Source of the DNA: Candidatus Avidehalobacter gallistercoris
Lineage (GTDB): Bacteria; Bacillota; Dehalobacteriia; UBA4068; UBA4997
Direction: 5' to 3'
DNA: 44,417 nt
Assembly: GCA_018715045.1 (NCBI GenBank)
Contig: DVMH01000031.1
Location: 1-44,417 of the forward strand
Part shown: piece after piece, positions 33,643 through 41,502 of the stretch
Layout of the letters: each line of letters starts with the position of its first letter
How positions within the stretch are numbered: position 1 is the stretch's first letter
Translations under genes and position numbers: made by a program
Notes under the pieces: generated by a model
The model's database searches: none
Told to the model about the DNA's origin: nothing
Seen by the model: only the letters and a program-made list of their open reading frames with translations

Positions 33643-34589
33643 GCTTCCAGCCGCTCCTCCCATATGTTATCGTAACCCACCATATCCTGCCCTCCGAACA
33701 CCGCCTCCGGCGCAACGATCGCCCGCGCCCCGGATATTCCTCCGAAACCTGCCGCATTAAACGTCATAAGCGGAGTCTGCGGCGGTATTATTTTGCGCCC
33801 GTCCGCCAGATAAAACACCGCATCGTCAGGTAAAAAACCCAACGTCAACCGCCCCGTCGATCCCACAGCACGGTATGGCACCAACCGCAGTCTCTCGCTC
33901 CAGGGCGCAGGAGCAAGATCGGCAAGTATCTGCTGCGGGCGAAAGCCATCGCCGTGGATACGCAGCTCACAGGCAAGCCGCTCGCTTAAAGCCGGCGGCA
34001 GCCAGTCCGCCGCCGCCGCAAAATCAGCTAACAGCACTGACCGCCCGGAAACCGGATCACGCAGGCGATTGCCGCTGTCCAAAAAACAGGGAATTGCCAG
34101 ACTTTTTCCAGAAAAACTTAATTCTGCACGTACGATCAGGCCGCTTTGCCGCACCTGCCGCCGCCAAACGCCTACCCCAAGAGCCGCCAAAACACCCGCA
34201 AGCAGCAACGCCGGCGCCAGCCAAATAAAACTCATGCCATGCGCCTCGCCAAAACCCAAAAGCGCCCGTACCGCCAGCGCCGCGCCGCCCATAGCAAAGC
34301 TCAGGATATAAAAGCAGGCAGTCAGCCAACAAAAACGCCGCACCGGCATCCGCCCAAAGCAGACCAGCAGCAGCAACAGAGAGCAAAAGACAGGCAGCGG
34401 CATAATATATAGCGGCGCCAGAGCAGGATACAGCAGACCTACGCCGTAAAACGCCCCCAGCGCCGCCGCAAGCAAACTTCTCGGCCAACGGAACACAAAA
34501 CCGCCGAAGCGCCCGGCTGCCCATAACAGCACCCAGTCCAGCGCAAAGTTCACCAGCCACAGAACGTCTGCATACACCGTGTAGACCAT
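33639..34589 (-). CDS. spoIIGA: Sporulation sigma-E factor-processing peptidase
   Basis: 316 residues. Residues 1-140 contain about five membrane helices ([19 protein letters not shown] at the start). The cytosolic domain carries [17 protein letters not shown] near residue 165, the aspartic-protease-like motif with the catalytic Asp. SpoIIGA cleaves pro-sigma-E in response to a forespore signal (SpoIIR in Bacillus; no spoIIR is in the window). The C-terminus [17 protein letters not shown] is typical. ATGA coupling to sigE matches the conserved spoIIG operon. Confidence 0.95.
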   Translation of the reverse strand: MVYTVYADVLWLVNFALDWVLLWAAGRFGGFVFRWPRSLLAAALGAFYGVGLLYPALAPLYIMPLPVFCSLLLLLVCFGRMPVRRFCWLTACFYILSFAMGGAALAVRALLGFGEAHGMSFIWLAPALLLAGVLAALGVGVWRRQVRQSGLIVRAELSFSGKSLAIPCFLDSGNRLRDPVSGRSVLLADFAAAADWLPPALSERLACELRIHGDGFRPQQILADLAPAPWSERLRLVPYRAVGSTGRLTLGFLPDDAVFYLADGRKIIPPQTPLMTFNAAGFGGISGARAIVAPEAVFGGQDMVGYDNIWEERLEA

Positions 34590-34617
34590 GCCGCCTCACC
34601 CCCCCTGATATACGCCA

Positions 34618-34650
34618 ATTATATCGCGTAGCAGGCGGAAAACTTGTCAG
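34618..34650 (-). promoter_or_regulatory. spoIIG-type promoter with a long spacer
   Basis: Minus strand: CTGACA (34650-34645) and TATAAT (34623-34618) are 21 bases apart. No acceptable -35 box stands at 17 bases (CAAGTT). In Bacillus the spoIIG promoter has an abnormally long (about 22-base) spacer and needs Spo0A~P. TGACAAG near the -35 resembles a degenerate Spo0A box (TGNCGAA). The likeness is suggestive, not proven. Confidence 0.5.
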
Positions 34651-34722
34651 TTTGGGTAGGCGGAAGCCCGTTTTCTTGCAACAAATTAAGGCAAATTGCG
34701 CACTATGATTTTATGAAAGCAA

Positions 34723-34971
34723 TCAATCCTCTGTCTGCCGTCTGCCTGCGCCCTGCGGCGGGCGTTTAGGAGCCTTGCCAGGATAGCGCCCGGAAAGCAC
34801 GCCGCCCAAACGCCCGCTTTCCTCCGCTGTAAGCGACGCCCAGCCCTCGCTCTGTACCTTATCCCACAGGCCAAGCTCCTTGGCAATTTCATCCTTGGCG
34901 GCCTCCCAGCTGGCGGTACGCCGTTTCATTTTGCTTTTGCGGCTTCTGCCCTCGTCCGGTTTAACCGGCAT
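34723..34971 (-). CDS. Divergent alpha/beta-type small acid-soluble spore protein (SASP)
   Basis: 82 residues from the ATG at 34971 (GAGG eight bases upstream; earlier GTG and ATG also exist). A Lys/Arg-rich N-terminus is followed by the conserved core EIAKELGLWDKVQSEGW (residues 28-44) and TAEESGRLGGVLSGRY. EIAKELG matches the site at which germination protease cuts SASPs, and GRLGG matches the second conserved segment. SASPs coat and protect spore DNA. The protein is longer and more basic at both ends than classical SASPs. Its promoter fits sigma-F/G exactly, and it sits just upstream of spoIIGA. Confidence 0.85.
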   Translation of the reverse strand: MPVKPDEGRSRKSKMKRRTASWEAAKDEIAKELGLWDKVQSEGWASLTAEESGRLGGVLSGRYPGKAPKRPPQGAGRRQTED

Positions 34972-35001
34972 TTTCATCACCTCGACTATATTTTCTGGCT
35001 T

Positions 35002-35031
35002 TAATCTGCCCCGGCAGGCGTTTGACTATGC
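35002..35031 (-). promoter_or_regulatory. Forespore (sigma-F/sigma-G) promoter of the SASP gene
   Basis: Minus strand: GCATA (35031-35027), 15 bases, GGGCAGATTA (35011-35002). This matches the sigma-F consensus GYWTA-N15-GGNNANNNTR at every fixed position. It overlaps by one base the -35 box of a divergent housekeeping-type promoter for the GNAT gene. Confidence 0.8.
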
Positions 35032-35050
35032 GCCGTAGATGTGATAGACT
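35022..35050 (+). promoter_or_regulatory. Promoter of the GNAT gene
   Basis: TTGACT (35022-35027), 17 bases, TAGACT (35045-35050). The -35 is strong and the -10 moderate. The leader would be about 15 bases before the ATG at 35072, with GGAGG in it. Confidence 0.55.
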
Positions 35051-35071
35051 GGCGCTTGGAGGTACGAAAAA

Positions 35072-35626
35072 ATGAATTTGATTTTAACCGATATCAAACA
35101 GGACAAGGCAGTGTGGCAGCAGATCGGCGCACTTTATAAAACAGCTTTCCCGCCGGACGAACGCGCGCCTTTTTGGCTGCTGCGCCGACGGGTGAAACAA
35201 GGCCGGGCGCAAATACTTGTGGCTTATGACGCAAAGAAGCTCGTCGGTTTTACCTATCTGGTAATTTACCGTGATCTGGTTTATCTTTTTTATTTTGCCA
35301 TAGACTCAGAAATGCGCGGACAGGGCTATGGCAGCGCCGTTTTGCAGGCATTGCGGCAGGAGTTTCCAGGGCGGCGGATTTTCCTCGCGCGGGAACAGCT
35401 GGATGAGCAGGCCGAAAACGCCGAACAGCGGCGCTCACGCCATGAATTCTATCTTTTCAATGGCTTTTGCGACTGGCCATGCCAAATCAAGGAGGCCAGC
35501 GTGATCTATGACGTGATGGGCATGGGCGGCGATAACATTACCCCGGCAGAATATCAGGCGCTGATCGACAGTTGGGGCGGTTCACTGCTGCGGCGGCTGA
35601 TCGATATGCGGGTACTGGCGAAATAG
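35072..35626 (+). CDS. GNAT-family N-acetyltransferase
   Basis: 184 residues. The GNAT fold is seen in LVGFTYLVIYRDLVYLFYFAID (beta-4 strands) followed by the acetyl-CoA loop RGQGYGSAVLQAL near residue 87. The later segment HEFYLFNGFCDWP holds the usual beta-7 region. The substrate is unknown. The C-terminal 35 residues (PAEYQALIDSWGG) are an extension without a recognised motif. A ribosome binding site, GGAGG, precedes the ATG. It is divergent from the SASP gene and ends before a bidirectional terminator. Confidence 0.85.
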   Translation: MNLILTDIKQDKAVWQQIGALYKTAFPPDERAPFWLLRRRVKQGRAQILVAYDAKKLVGFTYLVIYRDLVYLFYFAIDSEMRGQGYGSAVLQALRQEFPGRRIFLAREQLDEQAENAEQRRSRHEFYLFNGFCDWPCQIKEASVIYDVMGMGGDNITPAEYQALIDSWGGSLLRRLIDMRVLAK

Positions 35627-35783
35627 CAAACGCAGCGTGCCGCAGGCACAGATGAAATTGAAAAAACTTTTGCGCTCCACTCCTGAAAGCCCGTATGATG
35701 CCTTTCCGCAGAATTTACGCAGCGAAATGGAGATCATGGGAAAAAGAAACATATCGAAAACCCGCAAAAATTCTACGCACAAA

Positions 35784-35820
35784 AAAACGACGGAAGCCGT
35801 AAAAGCATTCCGCCGTTTTA
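35784..35820. terminator. Bidirectional intrinsic terminator
   Basis: AAAACGACGGAA (35784-35795) and TTCCGCCGTTTT (35808-35819) pair with one mismatch and carry A/T runs on both sides. It separates the plus-strand GNAT gene from the minus-strand gene ending at 35837. In the 210 bases between these genes I see no credible gene. Confidence 0.75.
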
Positions 35821-35836
35821 TTTTTTTTGACTACAA

Positions 35837-36214
35837 TCAGAACGACGCGATTTTGGCCGGTTTATCGCGCCCCAGCAGTATAACTGATTCCGGCAGGTCA
35901 AACCCCTCCTCGCCGGATTTCACATCAAAAAAGTGATATGCCAGCTGCCCCTCGATGATCTGCGGCTCCACCACCACAACTGGTATGCGCCGCATATTCA
36001 GATAAACGTCGCGATAACGGTGATAGCCGTACTGGGGAAAGAAATCCAAATCCTCCATACCCTCCAGCCAAATCTCCTTTTCCTCGCCGTAAGCGTCCAG
36101 CTCTGGCCATTCCAACGGCTTCTCGCGGGATTTGCTGACGAAGATGGCAATGATGGCCCCAATGACCACCACCCAAACCAGCAGATTCAGAATTACGTTA
36201 ACAATCGGCGGCAT
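35837..36214 (-). CDS. Uncharacterised protein with one membrane helix
   Basis: 125 residues from the ATG at 36214 (AGGAGG eight bases upstream; a GTG two codons earlier is in frame). The N-terminus has one hydrophobic helix (VILNLLVWVVVIGAIIAIFV, residues 6-25) and a basic stop-transfer KSREK. The rest is soluble: acidic LDAYGEEKEIWLEGMEDL, aromatic FFPQYGYHRYRDVYLN, then beta-rich RIPVVVVEPQIIEGQLAYHFF. I know no family for it. It is monocistronic, divergent from the activase gene and closed by a terminator. Confidence 0.65.
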   Translation of the reverse strand: MPPIVNVILNLLVWVVVIGAIIAIFVSKSREKPLEWPELDAYGEEKEIWLEGMEDLDFFPQYGYHRYRDVYLNMRRIPVVVVEPQIIEGQLAYHFFDVKSGEEGFDLPESVILLGRDKPAKIASF

Positions 36215-36528
36215 CGGCACACCCTCCTGATTTACTTAATTCTTCTGCACTATAACAGAATAATATCAACCCAAGATTAAGCAATACTGTGTTAATTATA
36301 CTCCAATTTACGCTTTCTGACAAGTTAATTTCCGGAAAGTGCAAAATAAAAGTAGCTTTTTGTCTAACCTTGTATTATAATATGTATGAAAATATTTGCT
36401 GAAACGCCGCAAGCCTGCGCCAGCTGGCAGTTTGCGGCAGTTTTGGCAAAACCGGCATATCGAATCGTTTTTCATCTATATTATAGTGTTTGCTTATGTT
36501 ATTTGTTTTTTACGGAGGTAAACGCTTT
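36215..36528 (+). promoter_or_regulatory. Intergenic region upstream of the activase gene
   Basis: This stretch of about 310 bases holds no gene. TATAAT at 36376-36381 is a candidate -10 box; no good -35 stands 17 bases before it (TAGCTT), so activator help may be needed. A hairpin with arms GCCGCAA (36406-36412) and TTGCGGC (36432-36438) around the palindrome GCCAGCTGGC lies in the would-be leader of about 140 bases. It could be a leader structure or attenuator. Confidence 0.35.
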
Positions 36529-39498
36529 ATGTGTTACAAACTTGGTATAGACATTGGCTCCACCACTATCAAAGCAGTGGTAATTGATGAGACTGGCGCG
36601 CTCATTTATTCTACCTATCAGCGGCATGGCTCGCGTATTGTCGAAAAGTTAGCTGATATCATGGACGAGCTGCCATTGCTGCTAAAAGGCAAAACAGTTA
36701 AAGTGGCTATCACCGGCTCGGCTGGCATGTCGCTGGCCGAATCCTGCGGCATACCTTTTGTGCAGGAAGTTTACGCCCTCTCCGGCGCAGTGCGCGAGCT
36801 AGAACCGGAAACAGACGTAGTCATCGAGCTGGGCGGAGAGGATGCCAAAATCCTCTTCCTCACCGGCGGCGTGGAGGAACGCATGAACGGCACCTGTGCA
36901 GGCGGTACTGGCGCATTTATCGACCAAATGGCAACGCTCCTTAACGTCTCAGTAGAAGAACTGGACAGGCTCGCACAAAACCACAAGAAAATATATCCAA
37001 TCGCGTCGCGCTGCGGCGTGTTCGCCAAGACGGATATTCAGCCGTTGATTAATCAAGGCGCAGCCAAAGAGGATATAGCCGCCAGCATTTATCAGGCGGT
37101 GGCTGAGCAGACCATCACCGGGCTGGCACAGGGGCGGCGTATTTTAGGGCGAGTACTGTTCCTGGGCGGACCGCTTAGCTTCAACCTGGGTCTGCGGGAG
37201 CGCTTTATCGAGACGTTGAATCTCTCGCCGGAAAACGCCGTGTTCCCGGAGCTGGGCCAATATTTCGTGGCGCTGGGCGCGGCGGTCTATGCCGACGGCC
37301 AGCCTGATACATTTGATTATAAAACACTGCGGAAAGTGCTGCAAAACCAAAAGGCGCTTAAAGGCAAAAGCCGCTTCCTGCCGCCGCTGTTCGCAAGCGA
37401 GACGGAATATGCCGACTTTACCGCGCGCCATGCCAAGAACAGCGTGCCCCGCGCGGACATTGCCGCGTATCAGGGAGGCGCGTATCTCGGCGTGGACGTG
37501 GGCAGCACCACCAGTAAACTGGCGTTGGTGGGCGAAAACGGCGAATTGCTCTACACATTCTACGCCAGTAACAAGGGCAACCCCCTGCCCATCATCCAGG
37601 AGCAGCTGCTTAAGGTTTACGCACTGCTGGGTGACCATATCCAGCTTAAAGCCGGAGCGGTAACAGGCTATGGCGAGGAACTTGTCAAAAACGCCTTCGG
37701 CATTGATTATGGTCTGGTGGAGACGGTGGCGCATTTTACGGCGGCGCATTTCTTCAACCCCAACGTCGATTACATCATCGACATCGGCGGCCAGGACATG
37801 AAATGCTTTACTATTCACAACAACACCATTGACCATATCGTGCTGAACGAGGCCTGCAGCTCCGGCTGCGGCTCGTTTATCCAAACGTTTGCCGAGGCTC
37901 TGGGCTATACCCCGTCGGAATTTGCCAGGCTGGCGCTGTTTGCGAAGCGACCAGTGGATCTGGGATCGCGCTGTACGGTGTTTATGAATTCTTCCGTTAA
38001 GCAGGCGCAGCGCGACGGCGCCGAGGTAGCAGATGTAAGCGCAGGATTGGCCATTAGCGTGGTAAAAAACGCGATTTACAAAGTGCTGCGCGTTCACAGC
38101 GCCAAAGAGCTGGGCGAAAATATCGTGGTGCAGGGAGGCACTTTTCTGAACGACGCAGTACTCAGGAGCTTTGAACGCGAGTTGGAACACGATGTGGTGC
38201 GCCCGGATATTGCCGGCCTTATGGGGGCTTTTGGCGCAGCGCTATACGCCAGAAACCGCCACCGCGAGCTTGGCCTTAACAAAACGGCAATGCTATCCCG
38301 CGATGAAGTGGCGTCCTTTCAGCATAAGGCTATTCCCACAACCTGTCAGGGCTGCGCCAACCATTGCAGCCTGACCATCAACATCTTCCCCAATGGCCGC
38401 CGTTTTATCAGCGGCAACAAATGTGAGCGCGGTGTTTCCGGCAAAAAAAGCAATCTGCCGAACGTTTATGAATATATTAATGATAAGTTCCGCCGCCTGA
38501 TGGCCGATGCTGAGGCGCAGTTCGTGCCGGAACGGACCACCATAGGAATACCGCTGGTGCTGAATATGTGGGAGAATTTGCCGTTCTGGTACTTCTTCTT
38601 TTTGCAGCTGGGCGTGAATGTGGTTATTTCGGGTGAAAGCTCACGGCAGCTCTATGCCGAGGGTCAATTCACCATTCCCTCCGACACAGTATGTTATCCC
38701 GCCAAGCTGGCGCACGGACATATCATGCGTCTCCTGGCTAAAAACGTGAAAGCGATCTTCTATCCCTGCTCCAGCTACAACATTGACGAAAAGCGCGGCG
38801 ACAAAAATTATAACTGCCCGGTGGTGGCATATTATCCCGAGCTGCTGGCAGCCAACGTAGCTGATCTGCAAAAGGTGGATTTCCTCTACCCATACTTAAG
38901 CCTTGCTAATCGCAGCCTTTTGGCCAGCAACTTCTACGATATGAGCAAAAAGTATCCCTATTTCAATTTCAGTCTGGCACAGTGTATAAACGCAGCCAAC
39001 GACGCCTGGAACTTTTACAAAGCATTCTGGAGTGAGGTAGAGGCATACGGAATGGAGGCGCTGAAAAACGCCGAGGCCACAGGGCAAAAAATCGTGGTGC
39101 TGTCCGGACGGCCTTATCACGTGGATCGCGAAATCAACCACAGCATTGACAAAATGTTTAACTCACTTGGATTCGTGGTGCTTTCAGAGCGCGTGCTGAC
39201 GAATCTGGCATATTCACAGAAAGTGAATGTGCTGAACCAGTGGACTTACCACACCCGTATGTATAACGCGGCGCGCTATGTCTGCCGCCATCCCAATATG
39301 CAGCTGGTGCAGCTAGTCAGCTTCGGCTGCGGCCTGGATGCGATAACCACTGATGAATTGAAAGACATTCTGGAACGAAACGGCAAAATTTATACCCAGC
39401 TTAAGATAGATGAGATCAATAATCTGGCGGCCACCAAGATTCGAGCAAGAAGCCTGTTGGCAGCAATGGAAACAAGAGAAGCACAGCACAAGAGGTAA
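36529..39498 (+). CDS. Acyl-CoA dehydratase activase-type protein, two BadF/BcrA ATPase domains
   Basis: 989 residues from the ATG at 36529, with GGAGG nine bases before it. Two ASKHA ATPase domains follow one another: LGIDIGSTTIKAVVID (residue 5) with NGTCAGGTGAFIDQM, and LGVDVGSTTSKLALVG (about residue 320) with IDIGGQDMKCFTIHN and LNEACSSGCGSFIQTFAEALG. A DUF2229-like region with TCQGCANHCSLTINIF (about residue 600) comes next. Such proteins are related to the activator of 2-hydroxyacyl-CoA dehydratases, which uses ATP to drive electrons from a [4Fe-4S] centre into the dehydratase. The substrate here is unknown. The next gene, six bases on, supplies the dehydratase-like half. Confidence 0.85.
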   Translation: MCYKLGIDIGSTTIKAVVIDETGALIYSTYQRHGSRIVEKLADIMDELPLLLKGKTVKVAITGSAGMSLAESCGIPFVQEVYALSGAVRELEPETDVVIELGGEDAKILFLTGGVEERMNGTCAGGTGAFIDQMATLLNVSVEELDRLAQNHKKIYPIASRCGVFAKTDIQPLINQGAAKEDIAASIYQAVAEQTITGLAQGRRILGRVLFLGGPLSFNLGLRERFIETLNLSPENAVFPELGQYFVALGAAVYADGQPDTFDYKTLRKVLQNQKALKGKSRFLPPLFASETEYADFTARHAKNSVPRADIAAYQGGAYLGVDVGSTTSKLALVGENGELLYTFYASNKGNPLPIIQEQLLKVYALLGDHIQLKAGAVTGYGEELVKNAFGIDYGLVETVAHFTAAHFFNPNVDYIIDIGGQDMKCFTIHNNTIDHIVLNEACSSGCGSFIQTFAEALGYTPSEFARLALFAKRPVDLGSRCTVFMNSSVKQAQRDGAEVADVSAGLAISVVKNAIYKVLRVHSAKELGENIVVQGGTFLNDAVLRSFERELEHDVVRPDIAGLMGAFGAALYARNRHRELGLNKTAMLSRDEVASFQHKAIPTTCQGCANHCSLTINIFPNGRRFISGNKCERGVSGKKSNLPNVYEYINDKFRRLMADAEAQFVPERTTIGIPLVLNMWENLPFWYFFFLQLGVNVVISGESSRQLYAEGQFTIPSDTVCYPAKLAHGHIMRLLAKNVKAIFYPCSSYNIDEKRGDKNYNCPVVAYYPELLAANVADLQKVDFLYPYLSLANRSLLASNFYDMSKKYPYFNFSLAQCINAANDAWNFYKAFWSEVEAYGMEALKNAEATGQKIVVLSGRPYHVDREINHSIDKMFNSLGFVVLSERVLTNLAYSQKVNVLNQWTYHTRMYNAARYVCRHPNMQLVQLVSFGCGLDAITTDELKDILERNGKIYTQLKIDEINNLAATKIRARSLLAAMETREAQHKR

Positions 39499-39504
39499 AG
39501 ATCA

Positions 39505-41178
39505 ATGATTGAACAGAAAAAGATAACCAACATCAAAAACGCGCAGGAACACTCGGAAACTTACACTGACCAGGAACTGGAGACTATTGTAGACGAGCGC
39601 CTGCAAACACATTTTGAACAGCTTATGCAGGTGCCGCTGGACGAGGCCAAAGCCAAAGCCGAGCCGGAACACAAGATTCCCCGACTGATGCAATCGCGGC
39701 TGAACGCTTTTCAACAAAACGCCCACTCGACGGAATGTCTGCGCCAGCGTACGCATCAGATACTGAAGCAAAGCCGTATGCAGGAACGTCTGTCCGCGCT
39801 GTTGGAGCTTTTATCCAACAAGGCGGAGCAGGAAGAAAGGGAAATGCCACTCCGTGAACATACCATCGCCACCCCCACATTTTCGGCCGACATGAAAGCA
39901 GATTATACCATTTTGGTACCGCAAATGCTACCAGTGCATTTCAAACTGCTGCAAGGCATCTTCCACCGACAGGGCTATAACTTGGAATTTTTATCAAATG
40001 ACGGTTACAGCGTCACTGAACAGGGCCTGCAAAACGTGCATAACGACACCTGCTATCCGGCTCTGCTGGCTATCGGCCAGCTGCTGGACGCAATAAAAAG
40101 CGGCAAATACGACCTTAACCGTATTGCTCTTCTGCTGCCGCAGACAGGCGGCGGCTGCCGCGCTTCCAATTACGTCTACCTGCTGAAAAAGGCACTGGAG
40201 AAAAACGGCCTCACCCATATTCCCGTAATTGCCCTACGTCTGGACAGTTTGAACGCGAGCGGTCTTGTTATCACCAAAGGAATGCTCTTAAAAGCGCTGT
40301 TTGCCTGCTTCTACGGCGATATGATCCTGTGGCTGAAAAATCAAACAAAACCGTACGAGGTAATCTCTGGCCACACCGACAAGGTTATCGACATTCTGAC
40401 CAATCAGCTGGATCAAAGCTTTGCCAACGGCAGCTATATTCGACTGAAGAAGAATTACCTGCGCATTTTAAACGCCTTTAAACAAATCCGCCTGAAAGAC
40501 GAAAAAAAGCCCAAGGTGGGCATCGTGGGTGAAATTTATATGAAATATGCACCCCTTGGCAACAATGATCTGGAGAATTATCTGATTGAACAGGGCGCAC
40601 AGCCCGTCGTCACTGGCGTACTGGATTTCATGTTCTATTCTATAAACAACACATTTGTAGACGCGAAGTTATACAAAGGCCCAGCCTTTAGCAATATCTT
40701 CAAAAAGCAGGCTTTCCTCCTGCTGATGAAAGGGCAGACACTGATGGCCAAGATTATCCGCCGCCACAGCGATTTCATGCCTCCCTCCAGCTTTACCGAC
40801 GTGCAAAAAGCTGCGCGGGGCTGTATCAGCGAGGGCGTTAAAATGGGCGAGGGTTGGTTGCTAACCGGGGAGATGATTGATTTAATTGAAAACGGTGTGA
40901 ACAACATTGTTTCCGCTCAGCCGTTCGGTTGCCTGCCTAATCATATCGTCGCCAAAGGAATGATCCGCGCCGTTAAAGACCGCTGCCCTGGCGCCAACAT
41001 CATCGCAATCGACTATGATCCGGGCGCCTCGCACACCAATCAGGAAAACCGTATTAAACTGCTGTTGGCCAACGCCAATGCGGAGCTGGCCGGCAATACA
41101 GCCCAACACCGCGTGCTACACCTGCAAAATTATCAGCAGGCCGAAGCCACCGATGACAACGCCAGTATCCGTGCCTGA
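39505..41178 (+). CDS. 2-hydroxyacyl-CoA dehydratase-like partner of the activase
   Basis: 557 residues. The N-terminal 110 residues are charged and helical (TDQELETIVDERLQTHFEQL). From about residue 130 the sequence shows the dehydratase-type pattern: VPQMLPVHFKLLQGIFHRQG, NVHNDTCYPALLAIGQLLDA (Cys near residue 188), QTGGGCRASNYVYLLKKAL, then VGIVGEIYMKYAPLGNNDLE, and VSAQPFGCLPNHIVAKGM near residue 480 with a Cys. In many clostridia this part is the C-terminal region of one long activase-like protein of about 1400 residues. Here the two halves are separate adjacent genes. The Cys residues could bind Fe-S. The function of this stand-alone pair is not known. Confidence 0.8.
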   Translation: MIEQKKITNIKNAQEHSETYTDQELETIVDERLQTHFEQLMQVPLDEAKAKAEPEHKIPRLMQSRLNAFQQNAHSTECLRQRTHQILKQSRMQERLSALLELLSNKAEQEEREMPLREHTIATPTFSADMKADYTILVPQMLPVHFKLLQGIFHRQGYNLEFLSNDGYSVTEQGLQNVHNDTCYPALLAIGQLLDAIKSGKYDLNRIALLLPQTGGGCRASNYVYLLKKALEKNGLTHIPVIALRLDSLNASGLVITKGMLLKALFACFYGDMILWLKNQTKPYEVISGHTDKVIDILTNQLDQSFANGSYIRLKKNYLRILNAFKQIRLKDEKKPKVGIVGEIYMKYAPLGNNDLENYLIEQGAQPVVTGVLDFMFYSINNTFVDAKLYKGPAFSNIFKKQAFLLLMKGQTLMAKIIRRHSDFMPPSSFTDVQKAARGCISEGVKMGEGWLLTGEMIDLIENGVNNIVSAQPFGCLPNHIVAKGMIRAVKDRCPGANIIAIDYDPGASHTNQENRIKLLLANANAELAGNTAQHRVLHLQNYQQAEATDDNASIRA

Positions 41179-41195
41179 ACAACTGCATATACATA

Positions 41196-41224
41196 AACCC
41201 CCGGACAAATGTCCGGGGGTTTTT
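41196..41224 (+). terminator. Intrinsic terminator of the activase/dehydratase pair
   Basis: AACCCCCGGAC (41196-41206) and GTCCGGGGGTT (41211-41221) form a GC-rich perfect stem followed by five T, starting 18 bases after the stop at 41178. Confidence 0.92.
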
Positions 41225-41342
41225 ACATTCGGGATTATGGAAAGTTATTTGTACATCAGCATTGTTACCGCCAGAATTATTCCCTAAAACACCACTGCGC
41301 CAGGCAGCAGCACAAACAAAGAAAGCCGCATACTTATTACTC

Positions 41343-41486
41343 TTACTTGTCCGGGCGATAATCGTCGCGTGTTTCGCGAATGGCGCTTTTCACCGCCAAT
41401 TTGATAACGAAATACATGATAAGCAAGCTAAAGATCCAATAAATCAAACCGAACAAACCGCTAACAGCCAATCCTCCGATACCCAT
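41343..41486 (-). CDS. Small membrane protein of 47 residues
   Basis: A 48-codon frame read leftward from the ATG at 41486: MGIGGLAVSGLFGLIYWIFS, then LLIMYFVIKLAVKSAI, then the charged tail RETRDDYRPDK. A membrane helix of about 24 residues (AVSGLFGLIYWIFSLLIMYFVIKL) and a cytosolic basic tail are clear. AGGAGG (41503-41498), with AGGA nearer the ATG, overlaps the end of the FNT gene, so it is the last gene of that unit, 16 bases after the FNT stop. I know no family. The good translation signals and typical membrane-protein composition make it credible as a real gene. Confidence 0.6.
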   Translation of the reverse strand: MGIGGLAVSGLFGLIYWIFSLLIMYFVIKLAVKSAIRETRDDYRPDK

Positions 41487-41502
41487 ATGTATTCCTACCT
41501 CC

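Noticed and set aside
35637-35936. Plus-strand frame after the GNAT gene, including a Lys-rich peptide from the ATG at 35738
   Set aside because: It runs through a strong terminator and into the antisense of the next gene. The start at 35738 has only a badly spaced GGAG.
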